A stretch of DNA of 56,253 nt, taken from NCBI RefSeq assembly GCF_001589285.1, contig NZ_JEMA01000338.1, forward strand, positions 1-56,253, given 5' to 3'. The notes below the pieces were generated by a model. That model was not told the origin of the DNA, ran no database searches, and worked only from the letters and a program-made list of their open reading frames with translations. Both the position numbers and the translations under genes were made by a program. Source of the DNA: Sorangium cellulosum (GTDB taxonomy: Bacteria; Myxococcota_A; Polyangia; Polyangiales; Polyangiaceae). Below are positions 1 through 10,268 of this stretch, in pieces; within the stretch, counting starts at the first letter, position 1, and each line of letters starts with the position of its first letter.

Positions 1-86
1 GAGGCCGCGGTCGCCAGCGTCGAGCCTGCCTTCACGGCGGCGGGCGGGTCGAGATCGGGCGGCACGGCGGCGCTTCTATCAGACCT

Positions 87-128
87 CCCGCCCCCGGGCG
101 ACCTCGGCGCCCGCAGCCCGGGGGCGGG
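87..128 (-). terminator. GC-rich hairpin after the phosphoesterase gene
   Basis: A 12-bp perfect inverted repeat (cccgcccccggg at 87-98, cccgggggcggg at 117-128) with an 18-nt loop lies five bases past the stop codon of the minus-strand phosphoesterase gene. There is no T-tract after it, so it is a candidate 3' hairpin or terminator rather than a classical intrinsic terminator. Confidence 0.45.
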
Positions 129-132
129 CAGA

Positions 133-1668
133 TCAGTCCCTGATCCTCGCCGCGCCGAGCCGCTCCGCGTTCGCCAGCACCCGACGCGCGATGTCCGGCC
201 CCTCGCGTCGGCGATCCAGGTGCCGCGGGATGATCCCGCGCTCGGCCGCCTCCCAGAGCTCCGGCTGGGAGATCCCGGTCTCGGTCCGCGCCCGGAGCTG
301 CGACAGGGAGATCTCGACCTCGGGCAGGAGGATCGGCGGCTGGGGATCGCGGAGGAGCGCCGGGTCGATGCAGCACGAGAGATCGTTCGCCCCGGCGGAG
401 CGCGCGTTCAGCGAGGGGATGCCGAAGCGCGCCTCGAGGGTGCGGATGACCGACGCATGATCGAGCATCGTGCTCACCGCGCAGCCCCTCCGGACGAACG
501 GGCCCGCGACGATCGACGGGACCCGGAACCCGAGCTGAGAGAACAGCGGATCGTCGTCCATCGTCGTGGGCGGCGCGACGTGATCGAAGAAGCCTCCGTG
601 CTCGTCGTAGGTGACCACGAACAGGCACTGACCCCACTGCGGGCTCCTCGCGAGCGCGTTGTAGATGCTGGCCATGAGCACCTGCCCGAGCTGCACGTCG
701 TGATCGGGGTGATCGTCGTTCGCGGCCGCGCCGAAGAACTGGGGGTCGATGATGGAGAACGCGGGGAGGAGCCCCGCGGCCGCGTCCTCGAAGAAGCGCT
801 CGATCCCGGAGACGCCCTTGAACCTGAAGTACGCGCCCGAGCACCAAGGCACGTCATGGTAGTAGTTCCTGCTCGAGAGCCCTGCGTCGCTCAGCAGCTC
901 GAACACGCTCGTGAACCCGGTGACCGGCACGTTCCTGGAGACGCCCCGCGACGTGGCGCCGTGCAGGAAGAACCGGTTTGGCCAGGTCGGTCCGAGCACC
1001 GAGCAGAACCAGCGATCGCAGACCGCCGAGGCGTCCGCGAGCGCGTAGAGGATCGGCAGATGCTCCCGCACGTGATACCCCATCACGTCGCGCTGGTGAG
1101 GCCCTGCGTGTGCGGCGACGAACCCGTCGTTGCTCCCCTGATTCCACTGCGCGTGGGCCGCGTCCCAGCTATGCGGCGGATCGGCGGGCGTGAACGTGTC
1201 GAGCTCGAAGGGCGAGACCAGCGCTCCGTCGAGCGCGAGGTTCGACTCTCTCCCTGTCAGGCCGTCGATCTGCCGGCCTTCCTTGAGCAGCAGCGAGCCC
1301 AGGTAGTGATCGAACGAGCGGTTCTCCATGCAGAGGACGACGATCGTGCGGATGGGTGCCAGCAGCTCTGCCGGGCTCAGGCCCAGCGTCTCCGCGCATC
1401 GATCCGCAGGAGCGCCGCCCGCCCCGCCATCTCCCGCCTGTTCCGCGCCTCCCGCTCCTCCAGCGCCGCCCGGACCCCCTGAACCGCCCGCTCCTCCAGC
1501 GCCGCCGTTCCCTCCCGAGTGCCCCGCGCTCGACGCGGCGTCCTCGCGCATCGCCGCGTTCTCCGTGGCGCTGCACCCGAACGTGGCGGCGCCGAGCGCC
1601 GCGCCGAGCCCCGTCAGCACGTGGCGGCGGGTCAGAGGATCACGTGGCGACACGTTCTGTTTTTTCAT
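133..1668 (-). CDS. Tat-exported phosphoesterase / phospholipase C family protein
   Basis: The product is 511 residues. The N-terminus has a twin-arginine signal (TRRHVLTGLG) followed by a hydrophobic stretch ending in FGCSA, which could also be a lipobox, so the protein is exported and possibly lipid-anchored. A low-complexity Gly/Ala linker follows (about residues 50-90). The remainder is a PF04185-type phosphoesterase domain of the acid phosphatase/phospholipase C class: CMENRSFDHYLGSL holds the metal-binding Glu-Asn, GPTWPNRFFLHGATS is the conserved core, and TYDEHGGFFDHVAPP supplies the metal-binding Asp-Glu-His. The family hydrolyses phosphate esters; the substrate here is unknown. I chose ATG at 1668 over the GTG directly upstream because an AGGA lies about 10 nt before it. 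The gene is monocistronic and divergent from the amidotransferase gene. Confidence 0.9.
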   Translation of the reverse strand: MKKQNVSPRDPLTRRHVLTGLGAALGAATFGCSATENAAMREDAASSAGHSGGNGGAGGAGGSGGPGGAGGAGGAEQAGDGGAGGAPADRCAETLGLSPAELLAPIRTIVVLCMENRSFDHYLGSLLLKEGRQIDGLTGRESNLALDGALVSPFELDTFTPADPPHSWDAAHAQWNQGSNDGFVAAHAGPHQRDVMGYHVREHLPILYALADASAVCDRWFCSVLGPTWPNRFFLHGATSRGVSRNVPVTGFTSVFELLSDAGLSSRNYYHDVPWCSGAYFRFKGVSGIERFFEDAAAGLLPAFSIIDPQFFGAAANDDHPDHDVQLGQVLMASIYNALARSPQWGQCLFVVTYDEHGGFFDHVAPPTTMDDDPLFSQLGFRVPSIVAGPFVRRGCAVSTMLDHASVIRTLEARFGIPSLNARSAGANDLSCCIDPALLRDPQPPILLPEVEISLSQLRARTETGISQPELWEAAERGIIPRHLDRRREGPDIARRVLANAERLGAARIRD

Positions 1669-1875
1669 CACACACAGGATCCTCAGGAACGTGGGGCCGC
1701 GGAAGGACTTTTGGCGCCATTTCGGCTCAACGGTGCCTGGCGATACCTTGTCGACACATGAGCACGCCCGGCACGTGCCCTGTGCGTTACCGGGAAAACC
1801 TTTCTTTTCGCGGGGTCGCCTGGGTGGTATGAGTAGAAATCACGGGGGTCTACGTCTGCACTCTGTCACCTTCCG

Positions 1876-2904
1876 ATGAGCTCAAACACGCTCCCACCTA
1901 CGCCCGCCGGGATGAACGCCGTCGCGAACGGCCGGACGCTACGGCCGCTGCGGTTGTGCATCGTGGACATGAACAATGGCCACGTGAACCAGGCAATGCG
2001 CTGCCTGCGCGGGCTCGCCGCGGCGTTCTTCGAACGTGTCCAGACACACAACCCTGGGGTGGTCTGCGAGGCCGTCGAGGCATCGCCCCGCGACTCCAAC
2101 GCTCCCATCCCTGCGGACTGCGATCTCTACCTCTCCTCGGGGGGCCCCGGCTCGCCGTTCGACGGGGAGGGCGAGCCCTGGATGCTCGACTTCGGGCGCC
2201 TGGTGGACGGCGTGGTCGAGTCGTCGATCCGCGGGGGCGCGGACCGGCGAGCGCTCTTCGCGATCTGCTACTCGTTCGAGCTCGTCGTCCATCACTACCG
2301 GCTGGCCGACGTCGTGCCGCGCGCCGATCGCAAGTTCGGCGTCATGCCCATCTACACGACTCCCTCTGGTCAGCAACATCCGCTGCTGTCTCCGTTCGGC
2401 GAGCGACTCTTCGCCTTCGAGCACCGCAACTGGGAGGCGGTGAACCTCGACGAGCGCCGGCTGGGCTCCCTCGGAGGCCAGCTCCTCGCCCGCGAGAGCC
2501 GGGACGGCGTCTCCAAGGGCCGGGCGATCCTCGGGCTGCACGTGGCGCCGGGGGTCGAGGCGGTCCAGTTCCATCCGGAGGCGGATCGCGCAGGCGTCAT
2601 GAACTGGGTGGCGCGTCCCGAGCAGGCGGCCGCGTTCAAGGCAGCCTACGGCGAGGTCACCTACCAGGCGATGCTGCGCACACTGGACGATCCCAGGCGG
2701 CTCGCGCGCACCTACGCGCTCGTGATCCCGGGCTGGCTCGGGCGCTGCTTCAACGAGATCGCCGGCCCCCGCGGCTATGCGGCGCTCCCGCCTCCCGAGG
2801 ACGCCCCGTGCTCGCGCTTCGATGCGCACTGCCGCGCCGAGGAGCTTGCCGCGGCTTCCGGTCGAGCCCCCGGCTCCGGTCAGCACGTCTCGCGCGGCGC
2901 CTGA
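1876..2904 (+). CDS. Class I glutamine amidotransferase domain protein
   Basis: The product is 342 residues with a class I GATase (GMP-synthase-like) fold. The oxyanion/glycine loop YLSSGGPGSP is present, the nucleophile elbow reads AICYSFE (Cys131), and the His-Glu pair lies in QFHPEAD (His233, Glu235), so the glutaminase triad is complete. About 100 residues follow the catalytic domain, ending in a basic, proline-rich tail with no recognised domain. No synthetase partner is adjacent, so it is either a free-standing amidotransferase of unknown acceptor or a glutamine hydrolase. ATG 1876 has no clear Shine-Dalgarno sequence; ATG 1912 is an alternative start. Confidence 0.82.
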   Translation: MSSNTLPPTPAGMNAVANGRTLRPLRLCIVDMNNGHVNQAMRCLRGLAAAFFERVQTHNPGVVCEAVEASPRDSNAPIPADCDLYLSSGGPGSPFDGEGEPWMLDFGRLVDGVVESSIRGGADRRALFAICYSFELVVHHYRLADVVPRADRKFGVMPIYTTPSGQQHPLLSPFGERLFAFEHRNWEAVNLDERRLGSLGGQLLARESRDGVSKGRAILGLHVAPGVEAVQFHPEADRAGVMNWVARPEQAAAFKAAYGEVTYQAMLRTLDDPRRLARTYALVIPGWLGRCFNEIAGPRGYAALPPPEDAPCSRFDAHCRAEELAAASGRAPGSGQHVSRGA

Positions 2905-2919
2905 GCAGAGCGCCGCGCG
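2891..2919 (+). terminator. Stem-loop across the amidotransferase stop codon
   Basis: A 10-bp perfect inverted repeat (cgcgcggcgc at 2891-2900, gcgccgcgcg at 2910-2919) with a 9-nt loop straddles the TGA of the amidotransferase gene. There is no T-tract. It is a candidate 3' hairpin. Confidence 0.35.
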
Positions 2920-3097
2920 GCGCGCAGCGGGGATAGCCCCACGCTGGCACCACACTTCTGAAACGGAAGAGAAAGCGCCGCGACCGACGCGATCAACACG
3001 GACGACGCGCTCGACGCGGACGAAGTGGGCGCGCGACGGCCGGGTGCTCGCGCCTTGCGCGATGGCCCGCCTACGGCATATGGTCTTGAGATAAAGG

Positions 3098-4870
<1,773 letters not shown>

Positions 4871-4925
4871 GACCCGGGAGCGGGGCGGCGGGCGAGCGCC
4901 GCCATGGCCGGGCGCCGGGCCGTCG

Positions 4926-6440
4926 TCAGCCTTCGTCCTGCAGCACCGCCAGCGCGGCGTTGCGCCCGCACGCGCCGTGGACCCCGGCGCCGGGGTGCGC
5001 ATACGACGAGCCCAGGTACAGGCCGCGGACGGGCGTTCGGTAGCGGAAGTAGGGGAACACCGGCCGGAAGAAGAGCTGATGCCGGATGTCGGCGGAGCCC
5101 CCGCCGAGGTCGCCGCCGATCAGGTTCGCGTTCATCGCCTCCAGATCGTCCGGCGCCCAGATCGCCCGGGCGAGGATCCGCCGCCGGAAGCCGGGGGCGA
5201 GCTCCTCGAGCCGCGCCTCGATGCGATCGGCGAAGCGCTCGCGCGAGGCCGCCCAGCCGCCGTCGATGGAGGAGGGGACGCGTGAGTAGGCATAGAGCGT
5301 GTGGCGCCCGGCCGGCGCGCGGGTCGGATCGGCGAGCGACTGCTGCCCGATCACGAGGTAGGGGTGCTCGGGGAGCACGCCGGCGCGCACCTGCCGCGTG
5401 AACTCCGCGAGATCGTCGAGGCTGTCGCCCGCGTGCACGACCGCCGAGCGCGCGGCGTCCTCGTGCGACCACGGCGTCGGGCCGTCGAGCGCCCAGTCCA
5501 TCTTGAACGTGCCGAACCCCTGGCGGAAACGGCGCATGGCGCGCTGGACCCGGGCGGGGACGAGCTCCGCGTCGAGCAGGCGCAGGTAGAGCGTCGGCGC
5601 GGCGACGTCGGCGACGATCGCGCGGCGGGCGGTGATCTCCTCGCCGTCCGCGAGCCGGACCGCGGCCGCCCGTCCCTCCCTGGCGATGATCTTCTCGACC
5701 CGGGCGCCGCAGCGGAGGGCGCCTCCGCGCTCCTCGACGCGCCGGAGCAGGGCGCGCGTGAACGCGCCGGCGCCGCCCTCGGGCACGGCGAAGCCGCCGC
5801 TCGAGGCGAGCAGCGTGAGCATGAAGCCGACGATCGCACCGCAGGGATCTTCCGGGCCCACGTCGGTGTGGAGCGCGAGGCCGGGGATCACGCGCCGGGC
5901 CGCCTCGGTCCGGAAGGTGCGCGTCGAGAAGCCACGGCCGCTCGAGAGCGCCACCTGCGCGAGGCGGAGCAGGTTGAGCGGCCCGAAGCGGAGCATCGAT
6001 CCGAGGGCGGGCGGCGTGGACAGGAGCGCGTTCAGCAATCGTTCTCGCGTGGCCGCGTGCCAGCCGGCGATCCGGCGCCACGTGGGGCCGTCCTCGCCCA
6101 GCGATCGCACGGTCGCCTCGACGTCGCGCGCGATCGAGGCGCAGGTCCCGTCGGGCGCCGGGTGGGCGCTGTCGACCGGCGCGTGCCGCCAGACGAGGCC
6201 GGCCCCAGGCAGATCGAGCGGCAGCAGCGCGGGGCTCGTCTGACCGAACGGGAAGAACGCCGCGCCCAGATCGTGGTGGAACCCCGGGAGCGTCACCTCG
6301 CGCGTGCGCACCGCGCCGCCCGGCTCCTGCTCGGCCTCGAGCACGAGCACCGAGAAGCCGGCGCGGGCGAGGTATGCCGCCGCCGTGAGGCCGTTCGGCC
6401 CCGCTCCCACCACGATCGCGTCAGGATCTCGGCTCTGCAT
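4926..6440 (-). CDS. Phytoene desaturase-like FAD-dependent oxidoreductase
   Basis: The product is 504 residues. The N-terminus is a Rossmann dinucleotide-binding fold (VVGAGPNGLTAAAYLARAG, about residues 10-28) followed by LEAEQEPGGAVRT, typical of the CrtI/NAD(P)-FAD amine-oxidase-like superfamily. The C-terminus has the second FAD-contact region (GLYLGSSYAHPGAGVHGACG). The length fits the family. It is probably an oxidoreductase or isomerase on a hydrophobic substrate, but no carotenoid or other pathway genes are nearby to identify it. It lies 16 nt downstream of the isoaspartyl peptidase gene on the same strand and is probably co-transcribed. It converges with the FHA regulator gene. Confidence 0.87.
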   Translation of the reverse strand: MQSRDPDAIVVGAGPNGLTAAAYLARAGFSVLVLEAEQEPGGAVRTREVTLPGFHHDLGAAFFPFGQTSPALLPLDLPGAGLVWRHAPVDSAHPAPDGTCASIARDVEATVRSLGEDGPTWRRIAGWHAATRERLLNALLSTPPALGSMLRFGPLNLLRLAQVALSSGRGFSTRTFRTEAARRVIPGLALHTDVGPEDPCGAIVGFMLTLLASSGGFAVPEGGAGAFTRALLRRVEERGGALRCGARVEKIIAREGRAAAVRLADGEEITARRAIVADVAAPTLYLRLLDAELVPARVQRAMRRFRQGFGTFKMDWALDGPTPWSHEDAARSAVVHAGDSLDDLAEFTRQVRAGVLPEHPYLVIGQQSLADPTRAPAGRHTLYAYSRVPSSIDGGWAASRERFADRIEARLEELAPGFRRRILARAIWAPDDLEAMNANLIGGDLGGGSADIRHQLFFRPVFPYFRYRTPVRGLYLGSSYAHPGAGVHGACGRNAALAVLQDEG

Positions 6441-6456
6441 CGTCGTCTGCTGTCCC

Positions 6457-7353
6457 TCAGCCCACGAGCTGCGCGCTCGGCATGTTGCGGTTCGAGGCGA
6501 TCGCCTGGCCGCTCCTCCCCACGACCAGCACGCCGATCGCGATCACGTCGGGGAACATCGCGACGCCGCGCTGCGCGGCGCGGGCGGGCGCGACGCCGTC
6601 GGCGAGCCAGTCGTAGACCGCTCGCGCGAGCTGGCGGCGCGCGATCTCCTCGCCGATCCCGGTCGCCGCCACGGCCCCGTGCGGGCCGGCGTAGATCCCT
6701 GCGCCCATCAGCGGCACGTCCCCCACGCGGCCGCGGAGCGCGTAGGTCGACCCGCCCGTCGACGCCGCGGCGGCGAAGCGGCCGTGCGCGTCGCGCACGA
6801 CGGCCCCGACCGTGTCGCACTCGATCGGCTCGGCGTCGAAGTTCCAGAACCGCCTCGCGGTGAGCGCGTGGAACCGCGCCGCGTCGTCCGTGTGCTCGCC
6901 GTCGCCGCCGTCTCCGCGCAGCGCCGCGAGGGCGCGGGCGTGCCGCTCGCGCGCCTCCTCCGTGACCGGATCGTGGTCGGCGAACCCGAGCCGGCGCGCG
7001 AACGCGGTCGCCCCGGCGCCTGCCAGGAGGAGGTGTGGCGTCTCCAGCACCTTCGCGGCCACGAGGACGGGGTTCTTCACCCGCTCGACACACGCGACGG
7101 CGCCGAACCGTCCATCGCTGGCCATCACGGCCGCATCCATCTCGATCGTCCGCCCGTCGAGGCGGAGGTTCGAGCCCGTCCCAGCGTTGAAGCGCGGATC
7201 GTCCTCCAAACGCGCGGTCGCCGCGATCGCCGCCGCGAGCGCCTCTCCGCCCGCGTCGAGCGCGCCGAGCGCGTCGTCTGCGGCCCTGGCGCAGCTCTCC
7301 GGCCCGCTCTGGGGCGCGGTCACCCCGCCGTGCGTGAGGATGACGTACTTCAC
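6457..7353 (-). CDS. Isoaspartyl peptidase / plant-type L-asparaginase
   Basis: The product is 298 residues, the usual size for the Ntn-hydrolase asparaginase 2 family. The open frame extends further upstream, but I set the start at GTG 7353 because AGGAGA stands just before it and the protein then begins KYVILTHGG, close to the family N-terminus. The precursor is expected to self-cleave before the catalytic threonine, seen as Thr181 in ECDTVGAVV. The second conserved loop GDVPLMGAGIYAG and the Gly-rich ATGIGEE are present, as is NAGTGSNLRLDG. It removes beta-aspartyl residues from damaged peptides or hydrolyses asparagine. It is the first gene of a two-gene unit with the FAD oxidoreductase and is divergent from proS. 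Confidence 0.9.
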   Translation of the reverse strand: MKYVILTHGGVTAPQSGPESCARAADDALGALDAGGEALAAAIAATARLEDDPRFNAGTGSNLRLDGRTIEMDAAVMASDGRFGAVACVERVKNPVLVAAKVLETPHLLLAGAGATAFARRLGFADHDPVTEEARERHARALAALRGDGGDGEHTDDAARFHALTARRFWNFDAEPIECDTVGAVVRDAHGRFAAAASTGGSTYALRGRVGDVPLMGAGIYAGPHGAVAATGIGEEIARRQLARAVYDWLADGVAPARAAQRGVAMFPDVIAIGVLVVGRSGQAIASNRNMPSAQLVG

Positions 7354-7665
7354 TCGTGTCTCCTGCGCGTACCATGGCCGCGCGCCGCCGCGAAGCCGGC
7401 CGGGCGCGCCGCCCCAGGGCCAGGGACGCGACGGGCGCCATCGCCGCGACGCGCACAATCGCCGCGACGAACGTGGCCCGATGGAGCGGGGAGGCACCTC
7501 GGATGCCGGGCTGGGCCGCTGCGCTCGACACCCTGCCGCGCTCCTGATACGTCGCGCGCTCAGCCCCGGAGCGGTGCCGGCGCCAGCCGCCCGACCGCTC
7601 CACGACGAGCGCGGCCGGATCGAAGGCCGCCCCTGCGAAGCCGCCCAGCGAGGAGAGCAGAGACC
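7354..7665. other. Divergent intergenic region between the asparaginase-family gene and proS
   Basis: About 310 bases separate the two divergent start codons. Open frames across it are extensions of the flanking genes and have atypical codon use. It must hold both promoters, but I cannot place convincing -35/-10 elements in this GC-rich DNA. The only firm elements are the Shine-Dalgarno sequences of the two genes, AGGAGA on the minus strand and aggagag at 7651 on the plus strand. Confidence 0.5.
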
Positions 7666-9222
7666 GTGGCCAAGAACGAAGCGCCCAAGACCGCCATCAC
7701 GCCCACGCGCAACGAGGACTACCCGGAGTGGTACCAGCAGGTCGTGCGCGCGGCCGACCTCGCGGAGAGCTCCCCGGTCCGCGGCTGCATGGTGATCAAG
7801 CCGTGGGGCTACGCGATCTGGGAGAACATCCAGCGCGAGCTCGACAGCATGTTCAAGGCGACCGGGCACAAGAACGCGTACTTCCCGCTGTTCATCCCGA
7901 AGTCGTTCCTTGAAAAGGAGGCCGAGCACGTCGAGGGGTTCGCGAAGGAGTGCGCCGTGGTCACCCACCACCGGCTCGTGCCCGGTCCCGGCGGCGGGCT
8001 CATCCCCGATCCTCAGGCCCGGCTGGAGGAGCCGCTCATCGTGCGCCCCACGTCAGAGACGATCATCGGCGCGGCGTTCGCGAGCTGGGTCCAGAGCTAC
8101 AGGGACCTGCCCTTGCTGATCAACCAGTGGGCGAACGTCGTGCGCTGGGAGCTGCGCACGCGCCTGTTCCTGCGGACGACGGAGTTCCTCTGGCAGGAGG
8201 GGCACACCGCGCACGCGAACGAGGCCGAGGCGCGCGAGGAGACGCTGCGCATGCTCGGCGTCTACGCGACGTTCGCGCGCGACTTCATGGCGATGCCCGT
8301 CCTCGAGGGGCCGAAGACAGCGAGCGAGCGCTTCCCCGGCGCGGTCGACACGTACGCGATCGAGGCGATGATGCAGGACCGGAAGGCCCTGCAGGCCGGA
8401 ACGAGCCACTTCCTCGGGCAGAACTTCGCGCGGGCGAGCGGTATCAAGTTCCAGACCAAGGAGGAGACCGAGGAGTACGCCTGGACGACGTCCTGGGGCG
8501 TGTCGACGCGCCTCGTCGGCGGGCTCATCATGAGCCACAGCGACGACGACGGCCTGGTGCTCCCGCCGCGCCTCGCGCCCGCGCACGTCGTCATCCTGCC
8601 CGTGTACCGGGGCGACGACACGCGCGCCAAGGTGGACGAGTACATCGACGGGCTCGCGAAGGAGCTCCGCGCGCAGCGCTTCGGCGAGCGGCGCGTCGAG
8701 GTCGAGATCGATCGGCGCGACATCCGCGGCGGCGACAAGCAGTGGGAGTGGGTGAAGAAGGGCGTTCCCCTCCGGATCGAGGTCGGCCCGCGCGACGTCG
8801 ACGGCGGCGTGGCCATGGTGGCGCGCAGGGACCGCTCGCCGAAGGACAAGTCGAGCATGGCGCGCGCGGAGCTCACGGGGCGCATCACCGAGATCCTCGA
8901 CGACATCCAGGCGGCGCTCTACGGGCGCGCGCTCGCGATGCGCGACGCGAACACGCACGTGATCAACAGCCGCGCCGATTTCGACGCGTTCTTCGCGTCG
9001 AAGGGGGACAAGGAGTCGCAAGGGGGGTTCGCGCTGGCGCACTGGTCCGGCGATCCCGAGATCGAGGCGGCGGTGAAGGACGCGCACAAGGTGACCATCC
9101 GCTGCATCCCGACCGGCGGGTTCGAAGGGGCGCCGTGGGCCGACGCGTTGACCGGCGAGGGGCAGTGCATCTTCACCGGCAAGCCGAGCCCGCGGCGGGT
9201 GGTGTTCGCGAAGTCCTACTGA
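7666..9222 (+). CDS. proS: Prolyl-tRNA synthetase (archaeal/eukaryote-like type)
   Basis: The product is 518 residues from GTG 7666; aggagag at 7651 sets this start although the open frame continues far upstream. It attaches proline to tRNA-Pro. The short form begins TRNEDYPEWYQQVV, has SPVRGCMVIKPWGYAIWE, and carries class II motifs RPTSETII and VVRWELRTRLFLRTTEFLWQEGH. There is no large insertion (editing) domain between motifs 2 and 3, which marks the archaeal/eukaryote-like ProRS class rather than the E. coli type. The anticodon-binding domain starts near APAHVVILPVY and is followed by the C-terminal domain typical of the class. It converges with the next gene, with a 17-nt gap. High confidence in function. 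Confidence 0.97.
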   Translation: MAKNEAPKTAITPTRNEDYPEWYQQVVRAADLAESSPVRGCMVIKPWGYAIWENIQRELDSMFKATGHKNAYFPLFIPKSFLEKEAEHVEGFAKECAVVTHHRLVPGPGGGLIPDPQARLEEPLIVRPTSETIIGAAFASWVQSYRDLPLLINQWANVVRWELRTRLFLRTTEFLWQEGHTAHANEAEAREETLRMLGVYATFARDFMAMPVLEGPKTASERFPGAVDTYAIEAMMQDRKALQAGTSHFLGQNFARASGIKFQTKEETEEYAWTTSWGVSTRLVGGLIMSHSDDDGLVLPPRLAPAHVVILPVYRGDDTRAKVDEYIDGLAKELRAQRFGERRVEVEIDRRDIRGGDKQWEWVKKGVPLRIEVGPRDVDGGVAMVARRDRSPKDKSSMARAELTGRITEILDDIQAALYGRALAMRDANTHVINSRADFDAFFASKGDKESQGGFALAHWSGDPEIEAAVKDAHKVTIRCIPTGGFEGAPWADALTGEGQCIFTGKPSPRRVVFAKSY

Positions 9223-9239
9223 GCAGCGGCGCGCGCGGC

Positions 9240-10268
9240 TCAGCGGCCGAACGCAGGCAGCACGTGCTCGGCGAGGATCGCGGGGAGCAGCCTTAGCTGC
9301 GCGCAGTGCCCGCCGGGGCCCGCCCCGGCGTAGCCGCGCACGTAGAGGCTGCCGCCGTCGTACATCCGGGTGAGCCGCAGCGCGTCGCCTGCCTCGCCAG
9401 GGCCGGAGGCGCCCGAGGGGGGGGCATCTCCGCTGGCGGTGACCGCGACGGGGCTCGCCCCGAGCTCGCTCAGCAGGAACGTGGCCGCCTCCCTCGTCGA
9501 CGCGTAGCCGCTGGTCGGGGTCTCGCTGTGCGTGAGGTAGAAGAGCGGCGCGCCGCGCGCGGCGGCGCCCGCCAACGCGACGTACGGGGCGAGCTGCCCC
9601 TGCACGAGCGACGTCTGCCCGGGCATGTACGAGCCGTAGAGCGAGTCGAGCAGGATCAACGCGTCGATCGGGTCGCTCCCGCGCTCGATGATCCTGCCGA
9701 TCGCGCCGGAGCCAGCGCTCCAGGACGACAGCGCCAGGCGTCGCGCGCGCGCGCCCGCGACCCCGACGGCGCTCGCGACCTCGCCGTCGATCGCCTGGAG
9801 GAGCGCGCCCCAGCCGCCGCCTTCGAGGGCGCGCGCGTACTCGCTCGATCGGGTCCCCAGGTCGACCCCCGCGATGACCAGCCCGAGGTCCCTGGGGGCG
9901 AGCTGCTTGCGCACGGGCTCCGCGCCGTGGAAGTGCACGAGGAGGTCGTAGCCGCCGTCCGCGCGGATCGCGCGTGCTGGCGGGACGAGGAGCCTGCCCA
10001 GCGGGAGGGGACGCCAGCGCTCGTAGGCGCCGAAGCCATGGTCGGCGAAGTCGCATCCCGCCTGCGCTTCGTGCTCGTCGAGCGCCGCGCGCTCGGGCTC
10101 GCCGCCCCTCGGCAGCGGCGACGGCTCCACGGGCGCGCTCGCCGCTGGCGGGGCAGGCGACGCGCCGGGCGCGTTGCTCCGGCGCAGCAGCAGCACACCG
10201 CCGACGACGCCCACGCTCGCCGCCAGCAGGAGCGCGTCGCGGAGCTGTCGCGCGCTGCGGCCGCTCAA
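9240..10268 (-). CDS. Membrane-anchored alpha/beta-hydrolase-like protein of unknown function
   Basis: The frame is open far upstream through the kinase gene, but coding character begins at TTG 10268, which overlaps the kinase stop codon as TTGA and so gives a translationally coupled start (342 residues). The N-terminus then reads as a signal anchor (LRDALLLAASVGVVGGVLLLRR) followed by a Pro/Ala linker, placing the rest in the periplasm. The C-terminal part has LLVHFHG, a nucleophile-elbow-like SSWSAGSG, and LILLDSLYGSY, which resemble an alpha/beta hydrolase. This is inference from short motifs; no named family is certain. Coupling to the upstream kinase suggests a related role. Confidence 0.72.
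   Translation of the reverse strand: MSGRSARQLRDALLLAASVGVVGGVLLLRRSNAPGASPAPPAASAPVEPSPLPRGGEPERAALDEHEAQAGCDFADHGFGAYERWRPLPLGRLLVPPARAIRADGGYDLLVHFHGAEPVRKQLAPRDLGLVIAGVDLGTRSSEYARALEGGGWGALLQAIDGEVASAVGVAGARARRLALSSWSAGSGAIGRIIERGSDPIDALILLDSLYGSYMPGQTSLVQGQLAPYVALAGAAARGAPLFYLTHSETPTSGYASTREAATFLLSELGASPVAVTASGDAPPSGASGPGEAGDALRLTRMYDGGSLYVRGYAGAGPGGHCAQLRLLPAILAEHVLPAFGR

Noticed and set aside
220..1482. Long plus-strand open frame opposite the phosphoesterase gene
   Set aside because: It is an antisense shadow: the translation is Arg/Ala-rich without motifs, while the minus strand has clear signal and catalytic motifs.
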